A program made the position numbers and the translations under genes. Positions 48,665-58,535 of a stretch of DNA of 64,000 bases are shown here, piece after piece (the stretch's first letter is position 1; every line of letters begins with the position of its first letter). The DNA comes from an uncultured Intestinimonas sp. (lineage in GTDB: Bacteria; Bacillota; Clostridia; Oscillospirales; Oscillospiraceae): contig NZ_CALXEE010000001.1 of the NCBI RefSeq assembly GCF_944387245.1, forward strand, positions 37,428 through 101,427. The letters are read 5' to 3'. The notes beneath the pieces are model-generated. The model saw nothing but the letters and a program-made list of their open reading frames with translations, was not told the origin of the DNA and ran no database searches.

Positions 48665-49635
48665 CCCTTACCTTGCGGCTTTTCGCCCTGCTTTTGGGTT
48701 TTTGCCTGGATCTCCTCTTTGGTGACCCCCATTGGATGCCCCACCCGGTTCGGGCCATGGGTGCCCTTATCGCCGGACTGGAAAAGCCCCTGCGGGCAGT
48801 CTTTCCCAAGACCCCAAAGGGGGAGCTTATCGCCGGAGGATTTCTCGTGGTGCTGACGGCTGGCATCTCCACAGGCGCGGCGGTGCTGCTGCTGTGGCTG
48901 TGCGCCCAGATTCACCCCTGGCTTGCCTTCGCTGCGGAGACCCTGCTGTGCTACCAGCTCCTGGCGGCCCGGTCCCTGCGGGACGAGAGTGTGAAAGTCT
49001 ACAAGGCCCTCCGGGACGGTACCCTGGACGACGCCCGGAAGGCGGTGGCCATGATCGTGGGCCGGGACACCGAGCGGCTGGACGAGACCGGGGTGGCCAA
49101 GGCAGCGGTGGAAACGGTGGCGGAGAACGCCTCCGACGGCGTCATCGCCCCCTTGCTGTTCCTGGCCATCGGCGGCGCCCCTCTGGGGGTGCTCTATAAG
49201 TCCATCAACACCATGGACTCCATGGTGGGCTATAAAAACGACCGCTACCTGTACTTCGGCCGGGCGGCGGCCAAGCTGGATGACCTGGTGAACTTCGTCC
49301 CCGCCCGTCTGGCGGGCATCCTGCTGTGTCTGGCGGCCCGGCCCGCCGGCTTTGACGGCAAAAATGCCTGGAAGATCTTCTGGCGGGACCGGAAGAACCA
49401 CAAGAGCCCCAACTCCGCCCACACCGAGGCGGCGGCGGCGGGGGCGCTGGACGTGCAGCTGGCGGGGAGTAACTACTATTTCGGCAAGCTGGTGGTCAAG
49501 CCCACCATCGGCGACCCGCTGCGGCCGGTGGAGCCGGCGGACATCCTGCGCTGCAACCGGCTCATGTACGCCGGGACCTTTCTAGCCATGGTGCTCTGCT
49601 GCGGGCTGCCCCTGGTATTGAGCCTGGCCCTGTGA
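48661..49635 (+). CDS. cbiB: Adenosylcobinamide-phosphate synthase
   Basis: CbiB attaches aminopropanol (phosphate) to adenosylcobyric acid. The 324-residue membrane protein has several spans, with LLLGFCLDLLFGDPHWMPHPVRAMG near the N-terminus, AENASDGVIAPLLFLAIGG and NTMDSMVGYKNDRYLYFG. ATG 48661 overlaps cobC as ATGA. The aminopropanol donor would come from CobD, encoded next. Confidence 0.95.
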   Translation: MTLTLRLFALLLGFCLDLLFGDPHWMPHPVRAMGALIAGLEKPLRAVFPKTPKGELIAGGFLVVLTAGISTGAAVLLLWLCAQIHPWLAFAAETLLCYQLLAARSLRDESVKVYKALRDGTLDDARKAVAMIVGRDTERLDETGVAKAAVETVAENASDGVIAPLLFLAIGGAPLGVLYKSINTMDSMVGYKNDRYLYFGRAAAKLDDLVNFVPARLAGILLCLAARPAGFDGKNAWKIFWRDRKNHKSPNSAHTEAAAAGALDVQLAGSNYYFGKLVVKPTIGDPLRPVEPADILRCNRLMYAGTFLAMVLCCGLPLVLSLAL

Positions 49636-49660
49636 CCCCTTGGAAAAGGAGGACGACCAT

Positions 49661-50719
49661 TTGAAGGAATATACCCATGGCGGCGACATTGTAGGTGCCC
49701 GTGCGGTGTGGCAGGGGGAGCTGCTGGACTTCTCCGCCAATTTAAACCCTCTGGGCATGCCGGAAGCCGTGCGGAAGGCGGCGGAGGAGGCGGTGGGGGA
49801 GGCCATCCACTACCCCGACCCCCTGTGCCGGGCGCTGTGTGCCGCCATCGCCCGGCGGGACGGTGTGGCACCGGAGCAAGTCCTCTGCGGCAACGGTGCC
49901 GCCGACCTGGTCTTCCGGCTGGCCTTCTCCCAGCGTCCCCACCGGGTGCTGGTCACCGCCCCAACCTTTTCCGAGTACCAGGACGCCGTCCAGGCTGCCG
50001 GCGGGGAGGTGGTCTACCACCGCCTGACGCCGGAGAACGACTTCGACCTCACTGAGGCCGTGCTGAACGATCTGGATGACAGTCTGGACATGGCCTTTTT
50101 CTGTACCCCCAACAACCCCACCGGCCGCCTCATCGACCGGGACCTGATGCTACGTATCCTGGAGCAGTGCCGGGAGAAAAACATCCGGGTGGTGGTGGAT
50201 GAGTGTTTCCTCTCCCTGGCCGACCCGGGCGAGCAGGTAAGTCTGGCGGGAGAGCTTAAAAATTACCCTAACCTGGTGCTGCTTCGGGCCTTCACCAAGA
50301 GCTATGCCATGCCCGGACTGCGGCTGGGCTATTGCCTGAGCGCCGACGCCACTCTGCTGGACGGACTCTCCCGGTGTGCCCAGCCCTGGAGCGTCTCCGG
50401 ACCCGCCCAAGCTGCGGGCCTGGCCGCCCTGGCCGAGCCGGAGTACCCCGCCCAGGCCCGGCAGCTCATCGCCGTGGAGCGGGCCTGGCTCACCGACGCC
50501 CTCCGGGAGTTGGGACTCCAGGTTTTTCCCAGCCAGGTCAACTACATTCTGTTCCGTGTGCCCGGGGTGGACGATCTGAAGGAGCGGCTGCTGGCCCACG
50601 GTGTGCTCATCCGCTTCTGCGCCAACTACGTGGGCCTGGGCAGCGACTATTACCGGGTGGCGGTACGGCCCCACCGGGAGAACGAAGGGCTCATCCGAGC
50701 CATGCGGGAGGTGCTGTAA
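49661..50719 (+). CDS. cobD: L-threonine-O-3-phosphate decarboxylase
   Basis: CobD decarboxylates threonine phosphate to aminopropanol phosphate. The 352-residue PLP enzyme has FSANLNPLGMPEAV, NGAADLVFRLAF, TPNNPTGRLI, VVDECFLSL and the PLP lysine in LRAFTKSYAMPGLRLGY. TTG 49661 is selected because AAAGGAGG sits 9 nt upstream; an earlier TTG at 49640 precedes that site. Confidence 0.93.
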   Translation: MKEYTHGGDIVGARAVWQGELLDFSANLNPLGMPEAVRKAAEEAVGEAIHYPDPLCRALCAAIARRDGVAPEQVLCGNGAADLVFRLAFSQRPHRVLVTAPTFSEYQDAVQAAGGEVVYHRLTPENDFDLTEAVLNDLDDSLDMAFFCTPNNPTGRLIDRDLMLRILEQCREKNIRVVVDECFLSLADPGEQVSLAGELKNYPNLVLLRAFTKSYAMPGLRLGYCLSADATLLDGLSRCAQPWSVSGPAQAAGLAALAEPEYPAQARQLIAVERAWLTDALRELGLQVFPSQVNYILFRVPGVDDLKERLLAHGVLIRFCANYVGLGSDYYRVAVRPHRENEGLIRAMREVL

Positions 50720-52222
50720 ATGGCCAAGACCATCATGATCCAGGGCACCGCCTCCAACGCGGGCAAGAGCCTGCTGGCGGCGGGGCTGTGTCGGGTGTTC
50801 CGGCAGGATGGGCTGAAGGTGGCCCCCTTCAAGTCCCAGAATATGGCCCTCAACTCTTTTATCACCGCCGACGGCTTTGAGATGGGCCGGGCCCAGGTGG
50901 TCCAGGCCTACTGCGCCGGGGTGGCACCTGACGTGCGGATGAACCCCATCCTTTTAAAACCCACCAACGACACCGGGAGCCAGGTCATTGTGAACGGCGT
51001 TCCCCGGGGCACCATGGGGGCGGTGGACTATTTCCGCTACAAAAAGGCCCTCATCCCCGATATCATGGAGGCCTTCCATGGTCTTTCTGCCGAGTATGAC
51101 GTCATCGTCATCGAGGGGGCGGGGAGCCCAGCGGAGATCAACCTGAAGCAGGACGACTTCGTCAACATGGGTATGGCCAAGCTGGCCAATGCCCCGGTGC
51201 TGCTGGCGGGCGATATCGACCGGGGAGGCGTCTTCGCCTCCCTCTATGGGACGGTGAAGCTGCTGGAGCCCGACGAGCAGGCCCGGATCAAGGGCCTCAT
51301 CATCAACAAGTTCCGTGGGGACGTGGAGATCCTCCGCCCCGGCCTCACCACCCTGGAGGAGCTCACCGGTAAGCCGGTGCTGGGGGTGGTGCCCATGCTG
51401 GACGTGGACATTGACGACGAGGACTCCCTCTCCTCCAAGCTTACCGGCGGGGAGCAGGTGGGACGGCTGGACATCGCCGTCATCCGCCTGCCCCGGCTCT
51501 CCAACTTCACCGACTTCAATCCTCTGGAGCGAATGGAGGGGGTGACGGTGCGGTACGTCTCCAACCCCGGCGAGCTGGGCCGCCCCGACCTCATCATCCT
51601 GCCCGGCACCAAGAGCACCATGGATGATCTGAAGTGGATGCGCCAGAACGGTCTGGAGGCTCTGGTGCTCAAGCACGCCGCCCGGGGCGGCGCGGTGGTG
51701 GGCATCTGCGGCGGCTACCAGATGCTGGGCCGGGTCCTCTCCGACCCCGACGGGGTGGAGAGCGGCGGCACCATGGCGGGCATGGGGCTGCTGCCCACCG
51801 AGACCGTATTCCTGGGGGAAAAGACCCGCACCCGGGTCAGCGGCGCTTTCCACCGCGGCCAGGGCCTCTTCGCGGGCCTGGACGGGGTGCCCTTCCACGG
51901 CTACGAGATCCACATGGGGGAGACCACCTACCTGGAGGAGGCCGCCCCCCTCTCCCGGCTCACCTGCCTGGGCGGGGCGGAAAAGTCGGACGGCGCCGCC
52001 CGGGGAAATGTGTGGGGCAGCTACGTCCACGGCATCTTTGACGCCGGGGCTTTTGCCCAGGAGCTGGTCAACGCCCTGCTGTCGGCCAAGGGGCTGGACC
52101 CCAACGCCGCGGCGGTGGATTGGGAGACCTATCAGGAGGAGCAGTACGACAAGCTGGCGGCGGGCGTCCGTGCCAGCCTGGATATGGACCGGGTCTACCG
52201 GATTCTGAATGGCGAGGAATGA
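50720..52222 (+). CDS. cobQ: Cobyric acid synthase
   Basis: CobQ (CbiP) amidates the b, d, e and g side chains. The 500-residue protein has [36 protein letters not shown], the [14 protein letters not shown] motif, and a C-terminal amidotransferase domain with [11 protein letters not shown] (catalytic cysteine) and [10 protein letters not shown]. It follows cobD with no gap. Confidence 0.97.
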   Translation: MAKTIMIQGTASNAGKSLLAAGLCRVFRQDGLKVAPFKSQNMALNSFITADGFEMGRAQVVQAYCAGVAPDVRMNPILLKPTNDTGSQVIVNGVPRGTMGAVDYFRYKKALIPDIMEAFHGLSAEYDVIVIEGAGSPAEINLKQDDFVNMGMAKLANAPVLLAGDIDRGGVFASLYGTVKLLEPDEQARIKGLIINKFRGDVEILRPGLTTLEELTGKPVLGVVPMLDVDIDDEDSLSSKLTGGEQVGRLDIAVIRLPRLSNFTDFNPLERMEGVTVRYVSNPGELGRPDLIILPGTKSTMDDLKWMRQNGLEALVLKHAARGGAVVGICGGYQMLGRVLSDPDGVESGGTMAGMGLLPTETVFLGEKTRTRVSGAFHRGQGLFAGLDGVPFHGYEIHMGETTYLEEAAPLSRLTCLGGAEKSDGAARGNVWGSYVHGIFDAGAFAQELVNALLSAKGLDPNAAAVDWETYQEEQYDKLAAGVRASLDMDRVYRILNGEE

Positions 52223-52226
52223 GCAT

Positions 52227-52871
52227 ATGAAAGTAGAATTGCAGCGGGTGGCCCCGGCGGAGATCGAGGCCCGGAGCATGGAGATCATCCAGTCGGAGCT
52301 GGGAGACCGGACCTTCCCGGCGGAGGTGCTGCCGGTGGTGAAGAGGGTCATCCACACCACGGCGGACTTCGACTACGCCGACAACCTGATCTTTTCCCCC
52401 GGCGCGGTGGAGCAGGGCATCGCCGCCATCAAGGGCGGCTGCACCATCGTCACCGACACCCAGATGGCCAGGTCGGGCATCAATAAGCGGGTGCTGGAGA
52501 AGTTCGGCGGGGAGGCGGTTTGCTTTATGTCCGACCCCGACGTGGCTGCTGAGGCCAAGGAGCGGGGCGTCACCCGTGCGGCGGTTTCCATGGAGCGGGC
52601 AGCCAAGCTGGACCGTACCCTGATCCTGGCCCTGGGCAACGCCCCCACCGCCCTGGTCCGGGCCTGTGAGCTGCTGGAGGAGGGGGCCATGAAGCCCGCC
52701 CTCATCATCGGAGCCCCGGTGGGCTTTGTGAACGTGGTGGAGAGCAAGGAGCTCCTCCTCACCGAGGATGTGCCCTATATCGTGGCCCGTGGCCGGAAGG
52801 GCGGCAGTAACGTGGCCGCCGCCATCTGCAACGCCATGCTGTACCTGGCCTCCGGCAACGCCCGGGAGTGA
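52227..52871 (+). CDS. cbiC: Cobalt-precorrin-8 methylmutase
   Basis: CbiC moves the C11 methyl to C12, giving cobyrinate. The 214-residue protein has IEARSMEIIQSEL, VIHTTADFDYADNL with the catalytic His43, and GAPVGFVNVVESKELL. ATG 52227 follows CGAGGAATGAG; an earlier ATG at 52209 overlaps cobQ by 14 nt. Confidence 0.94.
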   Translation: MKVELQRVAPAEIEARSMEIIQSELGDRTFPAEVLPVVKRVIHTTADFDYADNLIFSPGAVEQGIAAIKGGCTIVTDTQMARSGINKRVLEKFGGEAVCFMSDPDVAAEAKERGVTRAAVSMERAAKLDRTLILALGNAPTALVRACELLEEGAMKPALIIGAPVGFVNVVESKELLLTEDVPYIVARGRKGGSNVAAAICNAMLYLASGNARE

Positions 52872-52890
52872 CCGGGAGAGGGGAGACCAA

Positions 52891-53679
52891 ATGAACGAGA
52901 AAGCGGTTTTGGTGGTGTCCTTCGGCACCACCCACCTGGATACCCTGGAAAAGACCATCCAGGCCATTGAGTGGGACATCGCCGGGCGGATGCCCGGCCG
53001 GGTCCAGCGCCGGGCCTTCACCAGCGGCATGATTCTGCGCCGCCTGGCCGACCGGGAGGGGTTGCACATCGACGACGTGCCCCACGCCCTGGAGCGGCTG
53101 GCGGAGGAGGGCTTTGCCGACGTGGTGCTCCAGCCCACCCACATCATGAACGGGGACGAGTTCGACAAGCTGTGCGCCCAGGCCGAGCCCTTCCGGGCCA
53201 GGTTTGCCCGCATGGCCTTCGGCCGGCCCCTCCTCACCACGCTGGAGGACTACCGGGACCTGGCCGCCGCCCTCACGGAGATCCTGCCGGAGGCGGAGGC
53301 GGACACCGCCCACGTCTTCATGGGCCATGGCACCGAGCACTATGCCAACGCCGCCTACTGCCAGCTGGAGTACATGCTCCACGACGGCGGGCGAACCGAC
53401 GCGGTGTTGGGCACCGTGGAGGGCTATCCCGGCCTGGAGGAGGTCTTCCGGCGGCTAGGCGAGCGGAAAACCGTGAAGAAGGTAGTCCTCCACCCCTTGA
53501 TGGTGGTGGCGGGAGACCACGCCAAGAACGATCTGGCCGGCGATGAGCCGGAGAGCTGGAAGAGCCGGCTGACGGAGCGGGGCTACCAGGTGTCCTGTAA
53601 GCTGAAGGGCCTGGGGGAATATCCCCAGATCCGTGCCCTCTTTGTCCGCCACGCCCTGGAGGCGGCGGAAGACCGTTGA
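52891..53679 (+). CDS. cbiK: Anaerobic sirohydrochlorin cobaltochelatase
   Basis: CbiK inserts cobalt into sirohydrochlorin (factor II). The 262-residue protein has metal-site residues near those of the Salmonella enzyme: H146 in FMGHGTEH, E177 in GTVEGYPG and H210 in VVAGDHAKND. No signal peptide, so it is cytoplasmic rather than the periplasmic heme-binding form. It begins 19 nt after cbiC with GAGGGGAG. It is the last gene before the second riboswitch. Confidence 0.93.
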   Translation: MNEKAVLVVSFGTTHLDTLEKTIQAIEWDIAGRMPGRVQRRAFTSGMILRRLADREGLHIDDVPHALERLAEEGFADVVLQPTHIMNGDEFDKLCAQAEPFRARFARMAFGRPLLTTLEDYRDLAAALTEILPEAEADTAHVFMGHGTEHYANAAYCQLEYMLHDGGRTDAVLGTVEGYPGLEEVFRRLGERKTVKKVVLHPLMVVAGDHAKNDLAGDEPESWKSRLTERGYQVSCKLKGLGEYPQIRALFVRHALEAAEDR

Positions 53680-53702
53680 GTCCGGGCGTCTGCCCGTTCT
53701 CA

Positions 53703-53884
53703 TAGTTTCGTACAGGGTGTCCCACGGGACCTAACAGGGAAGCTGGGTGAAAATCCCGCGCAGTCCCGCTGCCGTGAGAGGGGAGCCGCCCCGCAGATTT
53801 GCCACTGGGCCGGAGAAAGGGGGCCCGGGAAGGCGCGGGGACGGCGGTGAGCCTTGAGCCGGAAGACCTGCCCTGACGTATCCA
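53703..53884 (+). promoter_or_regulatory. Cobalamin riboswitch aptamer 2
   Basis: Hallmarks: ACAGGGAAGCTGGGTGAAA then ATCCCGCGCAGTCCCGCTGCCGTGA, GCCACTGGGCCGGAGAAAGG, GGAAGGCGCGG, and TGAGCCGGAAGACCTGCC. It lies before cbiM. No promoter was visible in the 20 nt between cbiK and the aptamer, so it may act on readthrough RNA from the upstream operon or on an unrecognised promoter. Confidence 0.93.
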
Positions 53885-53911
53885 CCCTGCGAGAGACAGG
53901 GAAAAGGAGAG
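53885..53911 (+). promoter_or_regulatory. Hairpin beside the cbiM ribosome site (riboswitch 2 expression platform)
   Basis: CCCTG (53885-53889) and CAGGG (53897-53901) flank CGAGAGA, and AAAAGGAGAG follows. There is no T tract. This suggests control of translation rather than the transcription termination used at the first riboswitch. Confidence 0.5.
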
Positions 53912-53917
53912 ATCTCG

Positions 53918-54634
53918 ATGAAGCGACCCAACTACACCAACGTGAGGCTTCTGGCGGCCATGGTAGCCGTGCTGGGCCTCAGTACCGTCAGCGCCTCGGC
54001 CATGCACATCGCCGAGGGCTACCTGCCCAAGACCTGGGCCTTTGGCTGGATGGCCGTCTGTATCCCCTTCGTGGTGGTCGGTTTTCTGTCCATCCGGAAA
54101 AAGGTGGAGCGCAGCCCCAAGGCCAAGGTCCTGCTGGCCATGTGCGGCGCCTTCGCCTTCGTCCTCTCGGCCCTGAAGATCCCCTCGGTTACCGGTTCCT
54201 GCTCCCACCCCACCGGCGTGGGCCTGGGTGCCATCCTCTTCGGGCCCACCGCCACCACCATCCTGGGCCTCATCGTACTGCTGTTCCAGGCCCTGCTGCT
54301 GGCCCACGGCGGCCTCACCACCCTGGGTGCCAACCTCTTTTCCATGGCCATCGTGGGGCCCATCGTGTCCTGGGCGGTCTATCGGGCCCTGAAAAAGGTG
54401 GGAGCCAAGCCGGCGGTGGCCGTGTTCTGCGCCGCCGCCCTGGGTGACCTGCTGACCTACGTGACCGCCTCCTTCCAGCTGGGCGTGGTCTACGGGAACA
54501 TTGTGGAGTATCTCACCATCTTCGCCGTGACCCAGATCCCCCTGGCCATCGCCGAGGGACTCCTCACCGTGGTGGTCTTCAACGTGCTGGAGAAGTATTC
54601 CGCCGCCGAGCTCCATGAGCTCGCCGTGCTGTAA
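53918..54634 (+). CDS. cbiM: Cobalt ECF transporter, substrate-specific component CbiM
   Basis: CbiM binds Co2+ using its N-terminus. The 238-residue protein has a signal-peptide-like start (to about residue 29), then [17 protein letters not shown], in which Met-His of the mature N-terminus chelates the metal, and [17 protein letters not shown]. About six spans. It is under the second cobalamin riboswitch and heads cbiMNQO. Confidence 0.96.
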   Translation: MKRPNYTNVRLLAAMVAVLGLSTVSASAMHIAEGYLPKTWAFGWMAVCIPFVVVGFLSIRKKVERSPKAKVLLAMCGAFAFVLSALKIPSVTGSCSHPTGVGLGAILFGPTATTILGLIVLLFQALLLAHGGLTTLGANLFSMAIVGPIVSWAVYRALKKVGAKPAVAVFCAAALGDLLTYVTASFQLGVVYGNIVEYLTIFAVTQIPLAIAEGLLTVVVFNVLEKYSAAELHELAVL

Positions 54635-54647
54635 GGAGGGGAATCAC

Positions 54648-54941
54648 ATGAAGGTATGGCAGAAAAACCTGATTCTCATCGGACTTGTGATCGTGCTGGC
54701 GGCCTTCCCGCTGTGGTACTGCCGGGACGCCGAGTTCGGCGGCGCCGACGGCATGGCGGGGGAGCTCATCGAAGAGACAAACCCCGACTATGAACCCTGG
54801 TTCCAGCCCATCTTTGAGCCGGCCAGCGGCGAGGTGGAGTCCCTCCTCTTTGCCCTCCAGGCCGCCATCGGCTCCGGTATCGTCTGCTTCGTGCTGGGCC
54901 GGGTGACCGCCAAAAAACCGGAGGACAAGAAGAAGGTGTGA
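54648..54941 (+). CDS. cbiN: Cobalt transport protein CbiN
   Basis: CbiN is the small accessory subunit needed for CbiM metal uptake. The 97-residue protein has two spans (about 8-24 and 67-87) with an extracellular loop carrying FGGADGMAGELIEETNPDYEPW. ATG 54648 follows AAGGAGG. It overlaps cbiQ. Confidence 0.93.
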   Translation: MKVWQKNLILIGLVIVLAAFPLWYCRDAEFGGADGMAGELIEETNPDYEPWFQPIFEPASGEVESLLFALQAAIGSGIVCFVLGRVTAKKPEDKKKV

Positions 54942-54943
54942 CC

Positions 54944-55726
54944 ATGGGGACGGACCGATATGCCTATCTCTCCCGCCTGCGGCGGGTGGACCCGGTGGCC
55001 AAGGTGTGGGTCTCCCTGGCGGTGCTGCTCCTCTGCCTCTTCAGTGAGAGCATCGCCGTGGGCCTTGTGACTCTGGCCGCCATGAGCATCCTCAGCGTAG
55101 CCCTGGGGGGGCAGCGGCCCGGGACCGTCCTCCACTTCATGAAGGTGCCCCTGGCCTTCCTGGTCATCGGCTGCCTCACCATCGTCATCCGGCCCATCCC
55201 GGCGGAGGAGCCGGCCCTGTGGGCGGTATGGCTCTTCGGCCGGTTCCGCTGGGGGATCACCCAGACCTACCTCAACATGGGGCTCATGGTCTTCTGCAAG
55301 GCCATGGGCGCCATCTCGGCCATGTATTTTCTGGCCCTCAACACCCCCATGACCGACCTTATCCTGGCCCTGGAGCGGCTCCACGTCCCCAAGCTGCTGG
55401 TGGAGCTCATGGAGCTCATCTACCGCTTCATCTTCGTCCTTATGGACACCGCCGGGCGCATCCGGGTGGCCCAGGAATCCCGGCTGGGGTACGGCAGTTT
55501 CCGCAAGAGTCTGGACCACATGGGGGACCTGGTGTCCCTGGTCTTTCTCCGGGCCTGGCGGAAGGGGGACAAGGTCTATACCGCCCTGGAATCCCGGGGC
55601 TATGACGGCAGTCTCTCCACCCTGTCCGCCGCCTATACCGGCGGCGGGCGGGTGTATGCCTGGGGGGCGGCGGCAGCCGCACTCCAGGTGGTAACGCTGC
55701 TGCTGGAAAGGAGGCTCCTCCTGTGA
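54944..55726 (+). CDS. cbiQ: Cobalt ECF transporter T component CbiQ
   Basis: CbiQ couples the ATPase to CbiM. The 260-residue protein has about five spans and the coupling-helix motifs AQESRLGYGS and ALESRGYDG (Ala-Arg-Gly type). The start may be ATG 54944 or the GTG at 54938 that overlaps cbiN; ATG is favoured. Overlaps cbiO by 4 nt. Confidence 0.93.
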   Translation: MGTDRYAYLSRLRRVDPVAKVWVSLAVLLLCLFSESIAVGLVTLAAMSILSVALGGQRPGTVLHFMKVPLAFLVIGCLTIVIRPIPAEEPALWAVWLFGRFRWGITQTYLNMGLMVFCKAMGAISAMYFLALNTPMTDLILALERLHVPKLLVELMELIYRFIFVLMDTAGRIRVAQESRLGYGSFRKSLDHMGDLVSLVFLRAWRKGDKVYTALESRGYDGSLSTLSAAYTGGGRVYAWGAAAAALQVVTLLLERRLLL

Positions 55727-56568
55727 GCTATGCCATCGAGGCCCAGGACCTCTACTATACCTACGAGGACGGGACGGTGGCCCTGAACCACATATCCCTC
55801 CGGGCGGAGCAGGGAAAGATCACCGGCATCCTGGGGGCCAACGGGGCGGGGAAGTCCACCCTCTTTCTCAACCTCAACGGCGTTCTCACCCCCAAGGAGG
55901 GGACGGTGACGGTGAACGGAAAGCGGGCGATCTACGACCGCAAGGGCATCCGTGAGATCCGCCGCCAGGTGGGTATCGTCTTCCAGGACCCGGACGACCA
56001 GCTCTTCTCCGCCGATGTCTACCGGGACATCTCCTTCGGGGGTGTGAACCTGGGACTGCCCGAGGAGGAGGTCCGCCGCCGGGTGGAGGCGGCCATGGAG
56101 CGCACCGGTGTGGTGGCCCTCCGTGACAAGCCCACCCACGCCCTGTCCTTCGGACAGAAGAAACGTGTGGCCATCGCCGGTGTGCTGGTGATGGAACCCA
56201 GCGTCATGATTCTGGATGAGCCTACCGCCGGCCTGGACCCACAGGGGGTCAGCGACATTATGCACCTTTTGACCGAGCTGCGGGACGGCCTGGGCATGAC
56301 CATCCTCATCGCCACCCACGACATGGACATCGTCCCCCTCTACTGTGATTACACCTACCTCCTGGGCGGAGGCAGGGTAATCCTGGAGGGGACGCCAGAG
56401 GCGCTCTTTGCCCAGCCCGAGGAGCTGAGAAAAAACAACCTGCGCCTGCCCCGGATCGCCCACCTCATGGAGATCCTGCGGGAGCGGGACGGGCTGGACA
56501 CCACCCCCACCGCCGCCACCATCAGCGCGGCCCGGCGGGAGATCAATCGACTGTTACAGGAGAAGTGA
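55723..56568 (+). CDS. cbiO: Cobalt ECF transporter ATPase CbiO
   Basis: The 281-residue ABC ATPase energises cobalt uptake. Walker A is GILGANGAGKSTLFLNLNG, the Q-loop is VFQDPDDQLFS, the signature is LSFGQKKRVAIAGVL, Walker B is VMILDEPTAGLDP and the H-loop is IATHDMDI. GTG 55723 overlaps cbiQ as GTGA. Confidence 0.96.
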   Translation: MSYAIEAQDLYYTYEDGTVALNHISLRAEQGKITGILGANGAGKSTLFLNLNGVLTPKEGTVTVNGKRAIYDRKGIREIRRQVGIVFQDPDDQLFSADVYRDISFGGVNLGLPEEEVRRRVEAAMERTGVVALRDKPTHALSFGQKKRVAIAGVLVMEPSVMILDEPTAGLDPQGVSDIMHLLTELRDGLGMTILIATHDMDIVPLYCDYTYLLGGGRVILEGTPEALFAQPEELRKNNLRLPRIAHLMEILRERDGLDTTPTAATISAARREINRLLQEK

Positions 56569-56572
56569 AAGC

Positions 56573-57253
56573 ATGGAGAGAGGAAAGCTGTACGGCGTAG
56601 GCGTAGGCCCCGGAGATCCGGAGCTGGTGACCAAAAAGGCGGAGCGGGTCCTGCGGGAGGCCGACATCGTGGCCGTCCCCGACAAGGGCGCGGGGGAGAA
56701 GACCGCCCTCAACATCGTCCGTGACATCGTGGCGGGGAAGGAGCTCCTCTACTGCCCCACCCCCATGGTGCGGGACCGGGCGGTGCTGGACGGCTGCTAT
56801 GAGCAGATCGCCAATGACATCTGCGCCCTGCTGGACGAGGGCAAGAACGTGGCCTTCATCACACTGGGGGACCCCACCGTGTACTCCACCTATATCTACG
56901 TCCACAAGAAGGTCCTCGCCCGGGGCTATGCCGCCGAGCTCATCCCCGGGGTGCCCTCCTTCTGCGCCGTGGCCGCGCGGCTCAACACCTCTCTCTGCGA
57001 GGGGGCGGAGCGGCTCCTCATCGTCCCCGCCTCCCACGACGCCGCCGACTGTCTGGACATCCGGGCCAACAAGGTATTCATGAAGGCGGGCAAGGCCATC
57101 GGGGAGCTCCAGGCACAGCTGGCGGAGCGGGGCATGCTGGAGCATGCCTCCCTGGTGGCCAACTGCGGCATGGAGGGGGAGCTGGTCTGCCCCCACTTTG
57201 CCGACATGACCGACGGCACCGGCTATTTTTCCATTGTTCTGGTCAAGGAATGA
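56573..57253 (+). CDS. cbiL: Cobalt-precorrin-2 C20-methyltransferase
   Basis: CbiL methylates C20 of cobalt-factor II/precorrin-2, the first committed methylation. The 226-residue methylase has LYGVGVGPGDPELVTKKAERVL, FITLGDPTVYSTYIYVHKK and PGVPSFCAVAARLNTSL. It is separated from the other methylases and lies beside the cobalt uptake genes, under the second riboswitch. Confidence 0.95.
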   Translation: MERGKLYGVGVGPGDPELVTKKAERVLREADIVAVPDKGAGEKTALNIVRDIVAGKELLYCPTPMVRDRAVLDGCYEQIANDICALLDEGKNVAFITLGDPTVYSTYIYVHKKVLARGYAAELIPGVPSFCAVAARLNTSLCEGAERLLIVPASHDAADCLDIRANKVFMKAGKAIGELQAQLAERGMLEHASLVANCGMEGELVCPHFADMTDGTGYFSIVLVKE

Positions 57254-57281
57254 GACCCATCAAAAAGGAAGTGAGACCCCA

Positions 57282-58535
57282 ATGGTCATCATGATGTCAG
57301 GTCTGGATTACAGTCTGGCCCCCATTGAGCTCCGGGAGCAGCTCTCCTTCACCAAGGCCCAGGTGGGGGCGTTGGTGGAGCGCATCCGGGCGGAGGTGGA
57401 GGGGGTGCTGGGCTGCGTCCTCCTGTCCACCTGCAACCGCACCGAGCTCTACCTCTCCTGTGAGAAGGGGGTGGAGCTCCAGCCCGGGGAGGTGCTCTGC
57501 GCCGCCGTGGGCCTGAGCTATGCCCCATTCGCCCGGGCCTTTGTCACCCGCCGGGGCAGCGACGCCGCCCGTCACCTGATGGAGGTCTCCGGCGGGCTCC
57601 AGTCCCAGATCTGGGGGGAGGACCAGATCCTCTCCCAGGTCAAGGGGGCCATCGCCATCGCCCGGGAGGAGGGCGCCGCCGACCCGGTGTTGGAGACCCT
57701 ATTCCGCAACGCCGTGGCCGCCGGCAAGGAGATCAAGACCAAGGTCCGCCTCACCGGCGTGGCCACCTCCGCCGCCGCCCGGGCCGTGGAGGTCCTCACC
57801 AGCCAGATGGGCTCCCTGAGGGGAAAGCGGGCCCTGGTCATCGGCAACGGAGAGATGGGCCGGCTGTCGGCCACCCTCCTGCGGGAGGCCGGCTGTACCG
57901 TCACCGTCACCCTGCGGACCTACCGCCACGGGGAGACCGTGGTCCCTGCCGGCTGCGGCGTGGTGTCCTATGACGACCGCACCGCCGCCATGGAGGGGAT
58001 GGACATCGTCCTCTCGGCCACCACCAGCCCTCACTATACCATCACGGCGGAGCAGGTGAGCCGGCTGGGCCGCCGTCCGTCCTATGTGGTGGACCTGGCC
58101 ATGCCCCGAGATGTGGACGCGGCGGTGGGAGACCTGCCGGAGGTCCGGCTCTACAACGTGGACACCCTGGGGGCCGAGCGGCACCAGGGGGAGATCCCAG
58201 CCGAGGCCCTGGACATTCTGGACGACTATATGGGCCGGTTCTACGAGTGGAACAACTACCGCAAATGCCTGCCCGCCATCGAGGATCTGAAGACAGCCAT
58301 CACCGAGCGGGTCCTCACCTACCCGGAGGTGGAGGAGGACCTGGACGCCGAAGAGCTCATCGAGCTGGCGGTGGGCCGGGCGGTGGACCTGCTCACCGGC
58401 GGGCTCAAGGAACACATCAGCCCGGAGGATCTGGAGCGGTGCGTGGGCAAGATCAAGGTCCACACCGCCGTCAAAAGCCGGGAGAGGGAGGGCGGACATG
58501 ACCGAAAACGCATCCCGTTTCCCGCTATTTGTTGA
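57282..58535 (+). CDS. hemA: Glutamyl-tRNA reductase
   Basis: HemA reduces glutamyl-tRNA to glutamate-1-semialdehyde, the first tetrapyrrole step. The 417-residue protein has the catalytic C51 in LLSTCNRTELYLS, GEDQILSQVKGA and the NADPH motif LVIGNGEMGRLSATLL. ATG 57282 is taken over a longer frame from 57234 that overlaps cbiL. It overlaps sirC by 38 nt. Confidence 0.95.
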   Translation: MVIMMSGLDYSLAPIELREQLSFTKAQVGALVERIRAEVEGVLGCVLLSTCNRTELYLSCEKGVELQPGEVLCAAVGLSYAPFARAFVTRRGSDAARHLMEVSGGLQSQIWGEDQILSQVKGAIAIAREEGAADPVLETLFRNAVAAGKEIKTKVRLTGVATSAAARAVEVLTSQMGSLRGKRALVIGNGEMGRLSATLLREAGCTVTVTLRTYRHGETVVPAGCGVVSYDDRTAAMEGMDIVLSATTSPHYTITAEQVSRLGRRPSYVVDLAMPRDVDAAVGDLPEVRLYNVDTLGAERHQGEIPAEALDILDDYMGRFYEWNNYRKCLPAIEDLKTAITERVLTYPEVEEDLDAEELIELAVGRAVDLLTGGLKEHISPEDLERCVGKIKVHTAVKSREREGGHDRKRIPFPAIC

